DNA from: Thermoactinospora rubra
GTDB lineage: Bacteria; Actinomycetota; Actinomycetes; Streptosporangiales; Streptosporangiaceae
Direction of reading: 5' to 3'
NCBI RefSeq assembly: GCF_002093975.1
Contig: NZ_KZ084324.1
Coordinates: 253,606-317,605 of the forward strand
DNA length: 64,000 bases
A program made the translations under genes and the position numbers. Positions within the stretch are counted from its first letter, which is position 1; each line of letters opens with the position of its first letter. Under the pieces are notes generated by a model. It saw nothing but the letters and a program-made list of their open reading frames with translations. It made no database searches and had not been told where the DNA came from. Of the stretch, positions 48,984 to 58,347 are shown piece after piece.

Positions 48984-49406
48984 TCACGTTCTGCTGTCTT
49001 CCCGGGTGTCGCGGTGGACGAGACGGTCCGTCGGCTGGACGGCCGTCCGCTGCGCCGGCACGTCGGCCCGGGTGTCGGCATGGGCGGTGTGTTCCTCCTC
49101 CAGCTTGCGCTCCAGCTCGCGCTTCTCCGCCTCGAGCTGGGCGACCTTGTCCCTGGCCTCGTGCCGGACCGCACGCAGCCTGCGGCGGCGTTCGGCGGCC
49201 CGGCGGGTGCCCGAGTTGAGCATCGCGATGCCCACCAGCAGGACGGCCGCCACGGCGGCGCCGGCGAGGAACATCTCCAGGTGGTTGGCCGCCACGCTGT
49301 ATCCGAAGGCGCTGAAAGTCGCGTCCGACGTGGTGCTCGCGTTGACCGAGACGAACGCGATGGCGCCCGCGGCGGCTAGAACCAGTAACAGACCCAGCAC
49401 TACCAT
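48984..49406 (-). CDS. two-TM protein with cytoplasmic coiled coil
   Basis: 140 residues from ATG 49406 (GGGAG upstream). Helices at 2-20 (VLGLLLVLAAAGAIAFVSV) and 45-62 (MFLAGAAVAAVLLVGIAML) flank a short extracellular loop; a basic stretch (RRAAERRRRLRAVRHEARDK) and coiled coil (QLEAEKRELERKLEEEHTAH) follow. Similar small proteins are common in actinomycetes; role unknown. Confidence 0.65.
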   Translation of the reverse strand: MVVLGLLLVLAAAGAIAFVSVNASTTSDATFSAFGYSVAANHLEMFLAGAAVAAVLLVGIAMLNSGTRRAAERRRRLRAVRHEARDKVAQLEAEKRELERKLEEEHTAHADTRADVPAQRTAVQPTDRLVHRDTREDSRT

Positions 49407-49495
49407 GGTGAACTCACTCCCTGTTGTCAGAGCGAGTTCCCCTCTGCCCTCCGGATGGTTCGTGAAACCAGCGCCTGGACAAGTGCCGCACTGGT

Positions 49496-50467
49496 TCAGC
49501 GGGATACGGCTGCGCAACGCTCGTCGATGAGCTCGCGCAGCCGGTCCACCGGCAGGGAGCCGGGCGGCAGCTTCTCCCGCGCGGCGCGCACGGCCTCCCG
49601 CTGCAGCACCTCGTTCACCGGGGCGGGCACCCCGTGGAGGCGGCCCAGCAGCACGATCTCGCCGTTGAGGTAGTCCGCCTCGATCGAGCCGGTCCCCCTG
49701 GCCAGGCTCTGCCACGAGGAGCCGCCCCCGCGCGGGGCGCCGCCGATCGGCCGCAGGTCCACCTGGTCGCCCCGCTTGTCGCGTTCCTCCTGCGGAGAGG
49801 TGTGGGCGAGGCCGGCCGCCGAGAGCACCGTCCGCCCCTCGGCCCTGGCCCGCTCCGCCAGCTCCGCCGTCCCGTCCGCGTGGCCGCACAGGGCCTCCAC
49901 CGCGTTGCCGAGGTTGCCCAGCAGCTTGCCGTACTTCCACCTCATGACGTCCGGCACGGCCTCCGCCGCGAACCGGCTCTTGGCAAGGTCAGCCGCCAGG
50001 CGCTCCGCCAGGTCGTCCACACCCTGGGGATAGCGCCCGACCTGCAGCATGCCCGCGTACGGCCAGCCGTACGCGGCGACCACGCCGGGCTCCAGATGCG
50101 CGGCGGGAAGCCAGACGCACACGCCGTACACCCGCTCGAACCTGCGCAGCGCCATCGCCTCGTTGGCGACGCCGTTCTGCGCGCACACCACCGGCAGGTG
50201 CCGCGGCCACGGTTCCAGCGCGGCGATGGTGTCCTGCGACTTGGTGGCGACGATGAGCACGTCGTCGTCCCTCGTCTCCACCGGGCTGTCCGCGCAGGGC
50301 ACCTGGAGGACCTCGACGGACTCCGGGGTAAGCAGGCGCAGGCCGCCCTCGCGCAGCGCGGCGTGGTGGGCGCCGCGTGCCACCAGCAGGACCTCCTGCC
50401 CGGACCGGAACAGCTCGCCGCCGATGGTGCCGCCGACCGCGCCGGCGCCGATGATGACATAACGCAT
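49496..50467 (-). CDS. ketopantoate reductase (2-dehydropantoate 2-reductase) family protein
   Basis: 323 residues. The N-terminal Rossmann motif is VIIGAGAVGGTIGGEL; VIVATKSQDT and CAQNGVANE are the KPR substrate/cofactor motifs, and KYGKLLGNLGNAVEAL contains the family lysine and Asn. SIEADYLNGEIVLLGRLHGV matches the C-terminal ApbA_C domain. It would reduce ketopantoate or a related 2-oxoacid with NADPH. Not next to other pantothenate genes, so it could be a substrate-shifted homologue. Confidence 0.82.
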   Translation of the reverse strand: MRYVIIGAGAVGGTIGGELFRSGQEVLLVARGAHHAALREGGLRLLTPESVEVLQVPCADSPVETRDDDVLIVATKSQDTIAALEPWPRHLPVVCAQNGVANEAMALRRFERVYGVCVWLPAAHLEPGVVAAYGWPYAGMLQVGRYPQGVDDLAERLAADLAKSRFAAEAVPDVMRWKYGKLLGNLGNAVEALCGHADGTAELAERARAEGRTVLSAAGLAHTSPQEERDKRGDQVDLRPIGGAPRGGGSSWQSLARGTGSIEADYLNGEIVLLGRLHGVPAPVNEVLQREAVRAAREKLPPGSLPVDRLRELIDERCAAVSR

Positions 50468-50508
50468 GCGCCGAATCTAACGGGCATCGCCACGCCCTCC
50501 TCCGGCGG

Positions 50509-51240
50509 CTACTTGGCCAGCACGACCTCGGGGGCGGCGGCGGGGGCAGCCACGGGCCTGAACCGCTCCCGCATGATCGTCTTGAGCACCCGCCAGCCGT
50601 CGCGGACGGCGTGCAGGTTGCTCTCGCCGTGCAGGCGGCTGTGCTCGTGGCTGGCGACCTCCTGGATGAGCAGCCCGGCCTGGGCGGCGCGGATGTTCAT
50701 CAGCGTCTCGATCTCGAAGCCGTCGCAGTCGAGCTGCAGCACGCCCAGGTGACGGGCCCAGAAGGCGTTGTAGCCGTAGCACAGGTCGCTGTAGCGCGTG
50801 CCGTACAGCAGGTTGGTCAGGCCGGTCAGCACCCGGTTGCCCATCGAGCGCACGGGGCTGATGTCGTCGGAGCCGCCGCCGGGCAGGTAGCGCGAGCCCT
50901 TGGCGAAGTCCGCGCCCTCGACCAGGGCCCGGACGAAGGCGGCGATCTCCTTGCCGTCGGTGGAGCCGTCGGCGTCGATCATCACGATGATGTCGCCGCG
51001 GGCCGCGGCGAAGCCCTCGATCAGCGCGTTGCCCTTGCCCTTGCCGGACTGGACGACCACGCGCAGGTCGGGGCGCAGCCGCCGGGCGACGGCCACGGTG
51101 TCGTCGACGGACCGGCCGTCCACCAGGATGACCTCGTCGATCCAGGTGGGCAGCGTGGCGAAGACGTGAGGAAGGTTGGCGGCCTCGTTCATGGCCGGGA
51201 CCACGACGCTGACGGTCGGGTTGTGGACGGTGGTGCTCAT
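50509..51240 (-). CDS. family 2 glycosyltransferase (dolichol-phosphate-mannose-synthase-like)
   Basis: 243 residues. GT-A fold: VSVVVPAMNEAANLPHVF, ILVDGRSVDDTVAVAR, the metal-binding DxD as MIDADGSTDG, and the acceptor-loop GSRYLPGGGSDDISPVRSMGN. FEIETLMNIRAAQAGL and HEHSRLHGESNLHAVRDGWRVL are frequent in GtrB/DPM1-like polyprenyl-phosphate glycosyltransferases. No C-terminal TM pair, so soluble or peripherally bound. Confidence 0.88.
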   Translation of the reverse strand: MSTTVHNPTVSVVVPAMNEAANLPHVFATLPTWIDEVILVDGRSVDDTVAVARRLRPDLRVVVQSGKGKGNALIEGFAAARGDIIVMIDADGSTDGKEIAAFVRALVEGADFAKGSRYLPGGGSDDISPVRSMGNRVLTGLTNLLYGTRYSDLCYGYNAFWARHLGVLQLDCDGFEIETLMNIRAAQAGLLIQEVASHEHSRLHGESNLHAVRDGWRVLKTIMRERFRPVAAPAAAPEVVLAK

Positions 51241-51308
51241 GCCGCAACAGTGCGCCCGCGCGCCTGCAGTCCGCTTGACAGCCTCTTGCTAGCCGGCCAG
51301 AAGGGTCG

Positions 51309-52181
51309 TTAAGGGACGCAGATCGTGATGCCGCCGGGCAGGATGCCGGCTTTGAGGGTCTTGGCCGTTCCGCGTGCGCCGCCGTCGAGCTCGTACGTCC
51401 GGGGCACGGCCAGCTTGACGGACACCTTCCTGGCCCGCGTGATGCGGATGAACGGCGACTCCTCCGACCGCCCGGCGGCCATCCGGCCCAGCAGCCGTCC
51501 CCACTCCAGCCTGCTGCCGGCCGTGGCCACGCCCACCTCCAGCCAGCCGTCGTCGGGCCTGGCGTCGTCGAAGGCCTCGATGCCGCCGGTGATCGTGCCG
51601 ACGTTGCCCAGCAGCACGCAGCTCGCGTCGCCCTCGAACCAGTCGGTTCCGTCGATCTTGATCCTGGTCGGCGTGGTCGTGCCTCCGGCGTGCCGTAAGC
51701 CGGTCCAGACGTAGGCCAGCCGGCCCAGCCGTTCCTTCAGGCCCCGGTCGGCGTCGGCGATCATCTCGGCGTCGAAGCCGACGCCCGCCATGACCGCGAA
51801 GTGCTCGCCGTTCAGCCGGCCCAGGTCCAGCTTCCTGCGCCGGCCCTCGAAGCCGATGCGCACGGCCTCCTCCAGGTCCTCGGGGACGCCCAGGTTGCGC
51901 GCCAGCAGGTTGGCCGTTCCCGCGGGCACCACGGCGACCACCGCCTGCGACCCGGCCAGCGCGTCGACGCAGCGCTGCACCATGCCGTCGCCGCCCCACA
52001 CGAAGATGAGGTCGGCGCCCTCCTTCAGCGCCTTCCTGGCCTTCTTCGGCGCCTTCCTGCTCTTGGGCACCTCGTACCACAGCAGCTCGCCGACCTTCCG
52101 GTCGGTGATGCGCACGCGCAGCTCGTCCAGCCCTCCGCCGAGGGTCTTCTTCCGATGGGAAATGACCGCGATCTTTCGCAC
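51309..52181 (-). CDS. diacylglycerol/lipid kinase family protein
   Basis: 290 residues from GTG 52181 (VRKIAVISHRKKTLGGG). DAGK catalytic-domain motifs: VWGGDGMVQRCVDAL (GGDG ATP site), VVPAGTANLLARNLGV and GVGFDAEMIADADRG. The C-terminal beta domain follows. Phosphorylates diacylglycerol or another lipid at the inner membrane leaflet. Divergent from the CDF exporter. Confidence 0.87.
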   Translation of the reverse strand: MRKIAVISHRKKTLGGGLDELRVRITDRKVGELLWYEVPKSRKAPKKARKALKEGADLIFVWGGDGMVQRCVDALAGSQAVVAVVPAGTANLLARNLGVPEDLEEAVRIGFEGRRRKLDLGRLNGEHFAVMAGVGFDAEMIADADRGLKERLGRLAYVWTGLRHAGGTTTPTRIKIDGTDWFEGDASCVLLGNVGTITGGIEAFDDARPDDGWLEVGVATAGSRLEWGRLLGRMAAGRSEESPFIRITRARKVSVKLAVPRTYELDGGARGTAKTLKAGILPGGITICVP

Positions 52182-52245
52182 GCACCAACGGCTACCCCGC
52201 GGCGGGCCCGGGAATCCCCGCGGGTTCGAGGGGAACGAGAGGGAC

Positions 52246-53241
52246 ATGTCTGGTCACGGACACGGCCACTGGGCCGCGAGGGTCTGGCACGCGCTGACCC
52301 CCCACAGCCACGACAGCGCCGGCAAGACCGACACCGCGCTGGAGGCCAGCAGCAAGGGCATGCGTGTCCTGGCCGTCTCCTTCGCCGTGCTGACGGGCAC
52401 CGCCCTGATCCAGGCGGTGATCGTGGCGTTCTCCGGCTCGGTGGCGCTGCTCGGCGACACGCTGCACAACTTCGCCGACGCGCTGACGGCCGTGCCGCTG
52501 GCCATCGCCTTCGCGGTCGGCCGCCGCGCGGCCACCCGGCGTTACACCTACGGGTACGGCAGGGCCGAGGACCTGGCCGGGATCGTGATCGTGCTGCTCA
52601 TCGCCGCCTCGGCGGCCCTGGCGGGCTACGAGGCCGTCAAGCGCCTGATCGACCCGCAGGACCTGCGCGGGCTGTGGTGGGTAGCCGCGGCGGGCCTGGT
52701 CGGTTTCCTCGGCAACGAGTGGGTGGCGCGCTACCGGATCGCGGTCGGCCGGGAGATCGGCTCGGCGGCGCTGGTCGCGGACGGGCTGCACGCCAGGACC
52801 GACGGCTTCACCTCCCTGGCCGTGCTGCTCGGCGCCGGCGGGGTCGCGCTGGGCCTGCCCTGGGCCGACCCGGTCGTCGGCCTGCTGATCACCGTGGCCA
52901 TCCTCTTCGTGCTGCGGGACGCGACGCGCGAGATCTACCACCGGCTCATGGACGCGGTCGACCCCGAGCTGGTGGACCGGGCGGAGCAGGTCCTGGAGGG
53001 CACCGAAGGGGTCGAACGGGTCGGGTCGGTACGGCTGCGCTGGATCGGCCACTCGCTCCGCGCCGAGGTGGAGATCCTCGTCAAGCACGACATGCCGCTC
53101 GTGGACGCGCACGCCGTCGCGGTGCGGGCCGAGCACCGGCTCATCCACGAGCTGCCCCGGCTGCGCGCCGCGACCGTCCACGCCGACCCGCTGGGACCGG
53201 ACGGGACCGACCACCACGCCGTGCTCTCCGGCCATCGTTGA
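52246..53241 (+). CDS. cation diffusion facilitator metal exporter
   Basis: 331 residues from ATG 52246. N-terminal histidines (GHGHGHW, LTPHSHD) are metal-binding. Helix 2 LLGDTLHNFADALTAVPLAI carries the HxxxD-type metal site; helix 5 VADGLHARTDGFTSLAVLLG carries the HxxxD partner. The cytoplasmic ferredoxin-like C domain begins at DPELVDRAEQVL. Proton-coupled export of Zn2+ or related ions. In view of the Zur island, zinc homeostasis is plausible, though no Zur box was seen here. Confidence 0.92.
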   Translation: MSGHGHGHWAARVWHALTPHSHDSAGKTDTALEASSKGMRVLAVSFAVLTGTALIQAVIVAFSGSVALLGDTLHNFADALTAVPLAIAFAVGRRAATRRYTYGYGRAEDLAGIVIVLLIAASAALAGYEAVKRLIDPQDLRGLWWVAAAGLVGFLGNEWVARYRIAVGREIGSAALVADGLHARTDGFTSLAVLLGAGGVALGLPWADPVVGLLITVAILFVLRDATREIYHRLMDAVDPELVDRAEQVLEGTEGVERVGSVRLRWIGHSLRAEVEILVKHDMPLVDAHAVAVRAEHRLIHELPRLRAATVHADPLGPDGTDHHAVLSGHR

Positions 53242-53278
53242 GGAAAGACCCTTTCCTCGATGTCCCGTAGCGTCTTCG

Positions 53279-53543
53279 GTGTCAACCGAGCTGCTGGACG
53301 TCGAGCCGTACTTCAACCGGCCCGGGCCCGACGGGCGGCGCGATCGTCCACTGGCACGTCGACGACCTGACCGGGACCTTCGAGCGGCTGCTCGCCATGG
53401 GCGCCAGGGAGTACCAGCCCCCGACCAGGTGGGGCGACGCGGGCTTCGCCACGGCCTCGGTGGTGGACCCCTTCGGGAACATCCTGGGGATCATGTACAA
53501 CCCGCACTACCTGGAGATCCTGGAAGCGCTCAAGGGCGCCTGA
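53279..53543 (+). pseudogene. VOC/glyoxalase-fold gene remnant
   Basis: One frame gives STELLDVEPYFNRPGPDG; a shifted frame then gives AIVHWHVDDLTGTFERLLAM and VVDPFGNILGIMYNPHYLEI to a TGA. The first half of the domain is missing and the two frames are incompatible, so the gene has an internal deletion with frameshift. The end converges with the DUF3800-like gene by 14 bases. Confidence 0.7.
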
Positions 53544-54468
53544 GCCACCGCTCGTCGCCCCACACGGACGCCGGATCCACGTAGGGGCGCAGCAGCGCGA
53601 CGAGCTCGCGGTCGCCGCGCCCGTTGAGGTCGTCGGAGGCGATCTTCCTGGCCGCGCCGGCGAGCACGTCGGCGACCTGGACGCGGGCGTCCGACAGCGA
53701 GTGGACCAGGCGCAGGCCGGCCAGCCGCTGCGGCCGGGGCAGCATCTCGGCGAGCAGCGCGACGCGCTCCTCGGTGAGGGTCGTCTGCCGGTCGTGGACG
53801 ACGGTGACGGGCTCGCCGTCCCGGCTCCAGTGCTCGATCGTCCGCACCAGGGCCGGGATCAGCGGGTCGAGGGGCGGAACGGCGACCGCCTGGCCGCCGA
53901 GCAGCCGCGCGCGCAGCCCGGCGGCGTCGGCGCCGGTACGGCGCAGCAGCGCCACGACCTCGCCGGCCTCGCCGTCCAAATCTTCACGTGGGAGGGCCCG
54001 GACGGCGCTCGCGTAGGACTCGGCGCTCGCCTCGGCGTCGGTCCTGGCGCGCATGAGCGTGTTGAAGGCGTCGAGGAAGGCCGCCCATCGCGCGCCGCCG
54101 AACCTGGCCGGCCCCTCGCGGTGGAGGGCGATCGCCTCCGCCTGCCGTACCTCTCCCAGAAGCAGCTGGACCACCTTGCCGACGGCGAAGAAGGTCTTGT
54201 CGACGAGCACGACGTGGGCGTTGCCCGGCAGAGGACTGCCGGGGCCGAGCAGCCAGGCCAGAGCCGCCCGGTGCTTGTCGCGCAGCAGGATGCCGGCCTT
54301 GTACTCGACCGTGGGAGAGGGCGCGCGCCGGCGGATCTCCCGCATGCACTCCGCCGCGGCGGCCGGGCTCAGCGACACGCTCGCGTGGGCGAACACGTCG
54401 GTGTTGCCGCCGATGAGCCGCTCGCCCTCGGCGCCCGACTCGTCGCAGGCGATCTCCCTTACCGACAT
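53530..54468 (-). CDS. DUF3800-like protein, unknown function
   Basis: 312 residues from ATG 54468 (MSVREIACDESGAEGERL). An N-terminal acidic cluster ACDESG and a later VTVVHDRQTTL, then VQVADVLAGAARKIAS suggest the RNase-H-like DUF3800 fold, in which Asp/Glu residues bind metal. No neighbour supplies context. The 296 bases upstream contain no gene I can support. Confidence 0.55.
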   Translation of the reverse strand: MSVREIACDESGAEGERLIGGNTDVFAHASVSLSPAAAAECMREIRRRAPSPTVEYKAGILLRDKHRAALAWLLGPGSPLPGNAHVVLVDKTFFAVGKVVQLLLGEVRQAEAIALHREGPARFGGARWAAFLDAFNTLMRARTDAEASAESYASAVRALPREDLDGEAGEVVALLRRTGADAAGLRARLLGGQAVAVPPLDPLIPALVRTIEHWSRDGEPVTVVHDRQTTLTEERVALLAEMLPRPQRLAGLRLVHSLSDARVQVADVLAGAARKIASDDLNGRGDRELVALLRPYVDPASVWGDERWLRRP

Positions 54469-54764
54469 ATCTGGACATTGAACTGGCCTGCCGCGCCCAC
54501 GCACAACAGGTTTGCGTCCCTGCGCGCGATCCGGCAAAAGATCCGGCGTGCTTTGTGCGCGGACACCGTGCAGGGCTTGGCAATACTTTGCATTACCCCA
54601 TGCCAAGATCTCCTTGTCAGGACGGCGGGCGGCATACAGGCTTTCCTCGCACACGCTCATTCGGCGACGCATGACTATCCGGCGCCGGCGTGAATGCGTT
54701 CCGAAAAACGCGAGAACTCTTCCAAGGCGCACGGCCTCCATAATCCGAAAGGTTTCCATACAAG

Positions 54765-56366
54765 GTGAGAGCGTCACACGGATCCCGCCGCGTCGGCGTC
54801 GGCGTCGTGACGGTCGCCCTGGCGGTTCTGGGACCGGTCCTCGGACCCTGGTCCCCCGCCCCGGCGACCGCAGAAGGCAGGCGGGGCGACAGCAGCGAGA
54901 ACACCTGGACCATCGTCAACTCGCCCCGCGAGGCGCAGACCGTCACGCCGTCCGGCGTCACGGTCACCGTCACCAAGACGATGCTGGACGGCGCCGTCGT
55001 CAGGAAGGCCGAGGCGCTCCCTGCCGACCGCACGGCCCCGGCCGACGAGTTCCTCGAACCCGTCAACGCCAAGGCGGCGCCCGGCATCAGCGACCTGTAC
55101 GAGGAGTTCAGGGTGCGGCCCAACGGGTGGACCGGGGTCGCGCGCCTGACGTTCAAGTTCTCCGAGCCCGTGCGCAACCCGCGGCTGCACGTCGCCGGCA
55201 CCGGCGGGGCGACCGCCGACGGCAAGGGCAACGACGAGCGGTACTGGCCGGCACTGCGGCTCGTCGGAGCCGGCGAGCAGTTCTTCAGCCGGGCGGCCGG
55301 CTTCCCCGGCTTCGTGGTGGACGACACCGCCATCATGCCCAGGAACGTCTCGGCCCCGGGCGAGCTGACCTGCGGCATCGTGTACATGTGCGGTTCCGCG
55401 CAGGTCAACGGCACGATGACGGAGTTCACCGTCGAGCTGCTGGCGCGGAACGTGCGCGAGAAGGCCGCGGCGGGCGAGCCCTTCCTGTGGGGCGTCTTCC
55501 GGATCTCGCTGGAGGAGGACGACTCCGACGCGCCCGCCTCCTACGGCGCCGCCTCCCACGTGGTCACCAGGACCTACCTGGGCAAGAACGTGACCGCCGA
55601 CCAGCTCGGGACGCTCAGCTTCGAGCCCCGGAGGCTGAGCGCGCAGGACGACGACGACACCCTGGGCTCGCTCGGCTCCGCCCGCATGACCGACCTGCGC
55701 CCGGGCCGGCAGGTGTCGCTGACGGTTCCGGCCACGACGCCGTCCAGGGCGGCTCTGAGCGGCTGGCTCGACTTCGACCGCGACGGCACGTTCGAGTCCG
55801 GGGAGGTCGCCAGGACCACGACCGCCACCGGCGTGAACGACGCCACCCTGACCTGGACCGTGCCGGCCGACGTCCGCTCCGGGTCCACCTGGCTGCGCCT
55901 GCGGCTGGCCGACAGCGCCACCCAGGTCGCCGCGCCCACCGGCTGGGCCGCGAGCGGCGAGGTGGAGGACCACCCGTTCACGATCGAGGCGGCGGAGAAG
56001 ATCACGATCGAGCACCAGGCGCAGCGGACCGCCGTGGGCAAGGGCGAGAAGGCGACGTTCGTGACCGTCGTCAGGAACACCACCGACGAGCCGCAGCGGG
56101 CCACCATCGCCCTCGACATGCGCGACGTCGTGGACGACGCCGTCCTGCAGGACACCCCCAAGGACGTGCGGCCGCTGGACTCCTCGACGCTCGTCTGGAG
56201 CGGCACGATCCCGCCCGGCGGCCAGAAGGTCATCAGGATCGACGCCAAGGTCAAGCAGCAGGACCTGGGGGACAAGCAGCTGGCCTCGCGCGTGATCCCG
56301 CACCGGGAGTCCATCTGCAGCCCGGCGGCCTGCCGGGCGGTCGCCGAGGTCACCGACAAGAAATAG
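54765..56366 (+). CDS. secreted GEVED/DUF11-domain protein
   Basis: 533 residues from GTG 54765. Signal peptide about 1-37 (VGVGVVTVALAVLGPVLGPW...ATAEG). Residues 60-280 form a CshA-like beta region (DLYEEFRVRPNGWTGVARLT, MYMCGSAQVNGTMTEF). Residues 290-415 carry a GEVED domain (ALSGWLDFDRDGTFESGEVA). The C-terminal 110 residues are a DUF11-like beta domain (ATFVTVVRNTTDEPQRATIA) with CSPAAC near the end. No sortase signal or TM anchor. Probably a soluble exported adhesin-like or wall-associated protein. Confidence 0.8.
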   Translation: MRASHGSRRVGVGVVTVALAVLGPVLGPWSPAPATAEGRRGDSSENTWTIVNSPREAQTVTPSGVTVTVTKTMLDGAVVRKAEALPADRTAPADEFLEPVNAKAAPGISDLYEEFRVRPNGWTGVARLTFKFSEPVRNPRLHVAGTGGATADGKGNDERYWPALRLVGAGEQFFSRAAGFPGFVVDDTAIMPRNVSAPGELTCGIVYMCGSAQVNGTMTEFTVELLARNVREKAAAGEPFLWGVFRISLEEDDSDAPASYGAASHVVTRTYLGKNVTADQLGTLSFEPRRLSAQDDDDTLGSLGSARMTDLRPGRQVSLTVPATTPSRAALSGWLDFDRDGTFESGEVARTTTATGVNDATLTWTVPADVRSGSTWLRLRLADSATQVAAPTGWAASGEVEDHPFTIEAAEKITIEHQAQRTAVGKGEKATFVTVVRNTTDEPQRATIALDMRDVVDDAVLQDTPKDVRPLDSSTLVWSGTIPPGGQKVIRIDAKVKQQDLGDKQLASRVIPHRESICSPAACRAVAEVTDKK

Positions 56367-56532
56367 CCACCGCGGAACAGCGGGCGCTCTCCGTCGCCGC
56401 GACCGGTTTCCACACCGGTCGCGGCGACGCGCTTTTGTGCAGTTTCGCGAAAAATGGCGCGCTACGACAATTTGCCGCGCCCTTACCGCTCACGCGCCGT
56501 ATCCCCTGGTCACCAGGGGTACGGAACTCGCC

Positions 56533-57738
56533 ATGACGGGCCCTGTTGCTGCCAACAAAAGGTATATGTCCCTCATTGCCGTCAAACGGCTCATAACGGG
56601 GACAAGTGTCCTTCTGCTCATTCTTGCCGGCACCGGGACCGGCGCCCGCGCGGCTGAGCGAGACGACGTCGCCGAAGGCTATGTGGTGGCACTGAGGCCC
56701 GTTTCCGGCACGGGAGCCGAGGCGCAGACGCGCGCGGTCGCCGCCGACCTGGCCGTCCGCCACAACGGGGTGCTCCAACACGTCTACACCTCCGCGATCC
56801 AGGGCTTCTCGCTGCGGATGCGGAGCGCGGACGCGATGGCCTTGGCCATGGACAGCCGTGTGGCCGTGATCGAACCGAACCGCCCACTGCGTGCCGGGGC
56901 GGCCCCCTCCTGGGGGCTGGACCGCGTCAACCAGCGGAGCCTGCCGCTCGACGGCCGCCGGGTCCACGGCCCCAGCGCGTCGGGGGTGACCGCCTACGTC
57001 ATCGACTCGGGCGTGCGCGTGACCCACAGAGACTTCGGAGGCCGGGCGAGGCACGGCTACGACGCCGTGGACCGCGACCCGGTCGCCGACGACTGCTCGG
57101 GCCACGGCACGCACGTCGCCGGCACGCTGGCCGGCCGCAGGTACGGCGTGGCCAGGGACGCCGCCGTGGTGGCCGTGCGAGTGCTCGACTGCGAGGGGAG
57201 AGGCACCACGGCCGACGTCGTCGCCGGCATCGACTGGGTGACGCGGAACGCCCGGCTCCCCGCGGTCGCCAACGTGAGCATCCTGGGCAGCCCCGGCGAC
57301 ATCCTGGACACGGCCGTCGCCAACTCCATCGCCGAGGGCATCACCTACGTCGTCGCCGCGGGCAACAGCGACGAGGACGCCTGCGGCAGCTCCCCCGCCC
57401 GCGTGGGAGCGGCCCTCACGGTCGGGGCCACCACGGCCTCCGACACCCGGGCCCCCTTCTCCAACTGGGGCCGCTGCGTCGACCTGTTCGCCCCCGGCGC
57501 CCTCATCACCTCCGCCTGGAACACCGGCGACGGGGCCTCCTCCACGCTGAGCGGCACCTCGATGGCCGCCCCGCACGTCGCGGGCGCCGCGGCGCTGCTG
57601 CTGGCCATCCACCCATCCGCCACCCCGGCGCAGGTCGCCCAGATGCTCATCGGCCAGGCCACGGGCGGGGCGCTCAGCGACGTCGGCGCCGGCTCCCCCA
57701 ATCTCCTGCTGTACGCCGAGGACGAGCCGAGGACCTAG
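56533..57738 (+). CDS. secreted subtilisin-family (S8) serine protease
   Basis: 401 residues from ATG 56533 (GGAAC upstream; ATG 56566 is possible). Signal peptide (LITGTSVLLLILAGTGTGAR), I9 inhibitor propeptide (GYVVALRPVSGTGAEAQTRA then QGFSLRMRSADAMALAMDSR), then the catalytic domain with D in VTAYVIDSGVRVTH, H in CSGHGTHVAGTLAG and S in STLSGTSMAAPHVAGAAAL. GNSDEDACGSSPARVGAALTVGA is conserved in proteinase-K-like members. Calcium-dependent extracellular protease likely. It directly precedes the array of small secreted proteins and could process exported proteins; that link is only positional. Confidence 0.92.
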   Translation: MTGPVAANKRYMSLIAVKRLITGTSVLLLILAGTGTGARAAERDDVAEGYVVALRPVSGTGAEAQTRAVAADLAVRHNGVLQHVYTSAIQGFSLRMRSADAMALAMDSRVAVIEPNRPLRAGAAPSWGLDRVNQRSLPLDGRRVHGPSASGVTAYVIDSGVRVTHRDFGGRARHGYDAVDRDPVADDCSGHGTHVAGTLAGRRYGVARDAAVVAVRVLDCEGRGTTADVVAGIDWVTRNARLPAVANVSILGSPGDILDTAVANSIAEGITYVVAAGNSDEDACGSSPARVGAALTVGATTASDTRAPFSNWGRCVDLFAPGALITSAWNTGDGASSTLSGTSMAAPHVAGAAALLLAIHPSATPAQVAQMLIGQATGGALSDVGAGSPNLLLYAEDEPRT

Positions 57739-57786
57739 CCTTCTCGAGACGCCGGGACCCGAGCGGGTCATACGGCGAAATACCCA

Positions 57787-57816
57787 GGGGGCCGGCCAAG
57801 AAATTGGCCGACCCCC
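57787..57816 (-). terminator. hairpin terminator after CGN gene 1
   Basis: GGGGGCCGGCCAA and TTGGCCGACCCCC pair over 13 bases (one G-A mismatch position) with a four-base loop, 46 bases beyond the stop. No U-tract. Confidence 0.6.
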
Positions 57817-57862
57817 TACGGTCGATCAGGCTTTCACTGTCCCGAATCTTTTGTGCTTCGCC

Positions 57863-58111
57863 TTAGTCCTGGACGACCTTGACGCTGCAGTCCACCGGCT
57901 CCTTGTCGGCGACGGTGACCGGCGAGACAGGAACGAGGACGATGATGATGTCGCCGATGCTGCGGTTGCCGCACACGGCGATGTTGCCGGACGCCTCGGA
58001 GACGTTCTTTTCGAGCGCGTTCGGCCACGTGTCGGCCTGAGCCGGAGTGGCGAGGGCCGCACCGGCGAACGCAGCGATCACGGCACCGCTGAACGCGAGC
58101 TTCTTGAGCAT
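57863..58111 (-). CDS. CGN-type small secreted protein 1
   Basis: 82 residues from ATG 58111 (GGGAG upstream). Signal peptide MLKKLAFSGAVIAAFAGAAL...AQA, mature about 55 residues. Pattern: DTWPNALEKN, SEASGNIAVCGNRSIGDIII, hydrophobic core VLVPVSPVTV, then PVDCSVKVVQD. Two cysteines 27 residues apart bracket a strongly hydrophobic segment. Almost identical to gene 4 (61723-61971). Chaplins are a comparison, but the Cys spacing and sequence differ and I do not recognise a named family. Confidence 0.8.
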   Translation of the reverse strand: MLKKLAFSGAVIAAFAGAALATPAQADTWPNALEKNVSEASGNIAVCGNRSIGDIIIVLVPVSPVTVADKEPVDCSVKVVQD

Positions 58112-58180
58112 CTGATCTCCCGATCGGTCTCGGTCTGAGGATTCAGCTCGTTTCCCGGAGGGATGAGCCGGTAGGCCAGT

Positions 58181-58238
58181 AGTAGACCGGCCTGCCAGAT
58201 GAGAAGCAAGCGGATAACACCGCTCTCGCCGTAAAGAA
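58181..58238 (-). promoter_or_regulatory. promoter of CGN gene 1
   Basis: On the minus strand: TTCTTT box at 58238-58233, -35 TTGCTT at 58209-58204, 17-base spacer, -10 TCTACT at 58186-58181. The same layout precedes all six paralogues. Start codon about 70 bases downstream. Confidence 0.75.
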
Positions 58239-58347
58239 TATTCAAGCCTTAACGAACGGCCCTGCAAGCAAAAATGCGCGCCGGATCGGGGGCGGTGCGA
58301 ATCTGATGGTATACACAAATGAGCGGTTGAGGTGGAGTATCGGCGGC

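Larger units (their letters stand above)
57786..58239 (-). repeat. duplicated block B (copy 1)
   Basis: About 450 bases running from the terminator hairpin through the first CGN gene, its leader and promoter up to GTAAAGAAT. Matches 61647-62096 with scattered substitutions and short indels, including noncoding parts, so the unit was duplicated as a whole. Confidence 0.85.

Noticed and set aside
52246..53241. Third Zur-controlled gene (CDF exporter)
   Set aside because: No AATGAAAAC-type palindrome was found in the upstream region, and exporters are normally induced by excess zinc.
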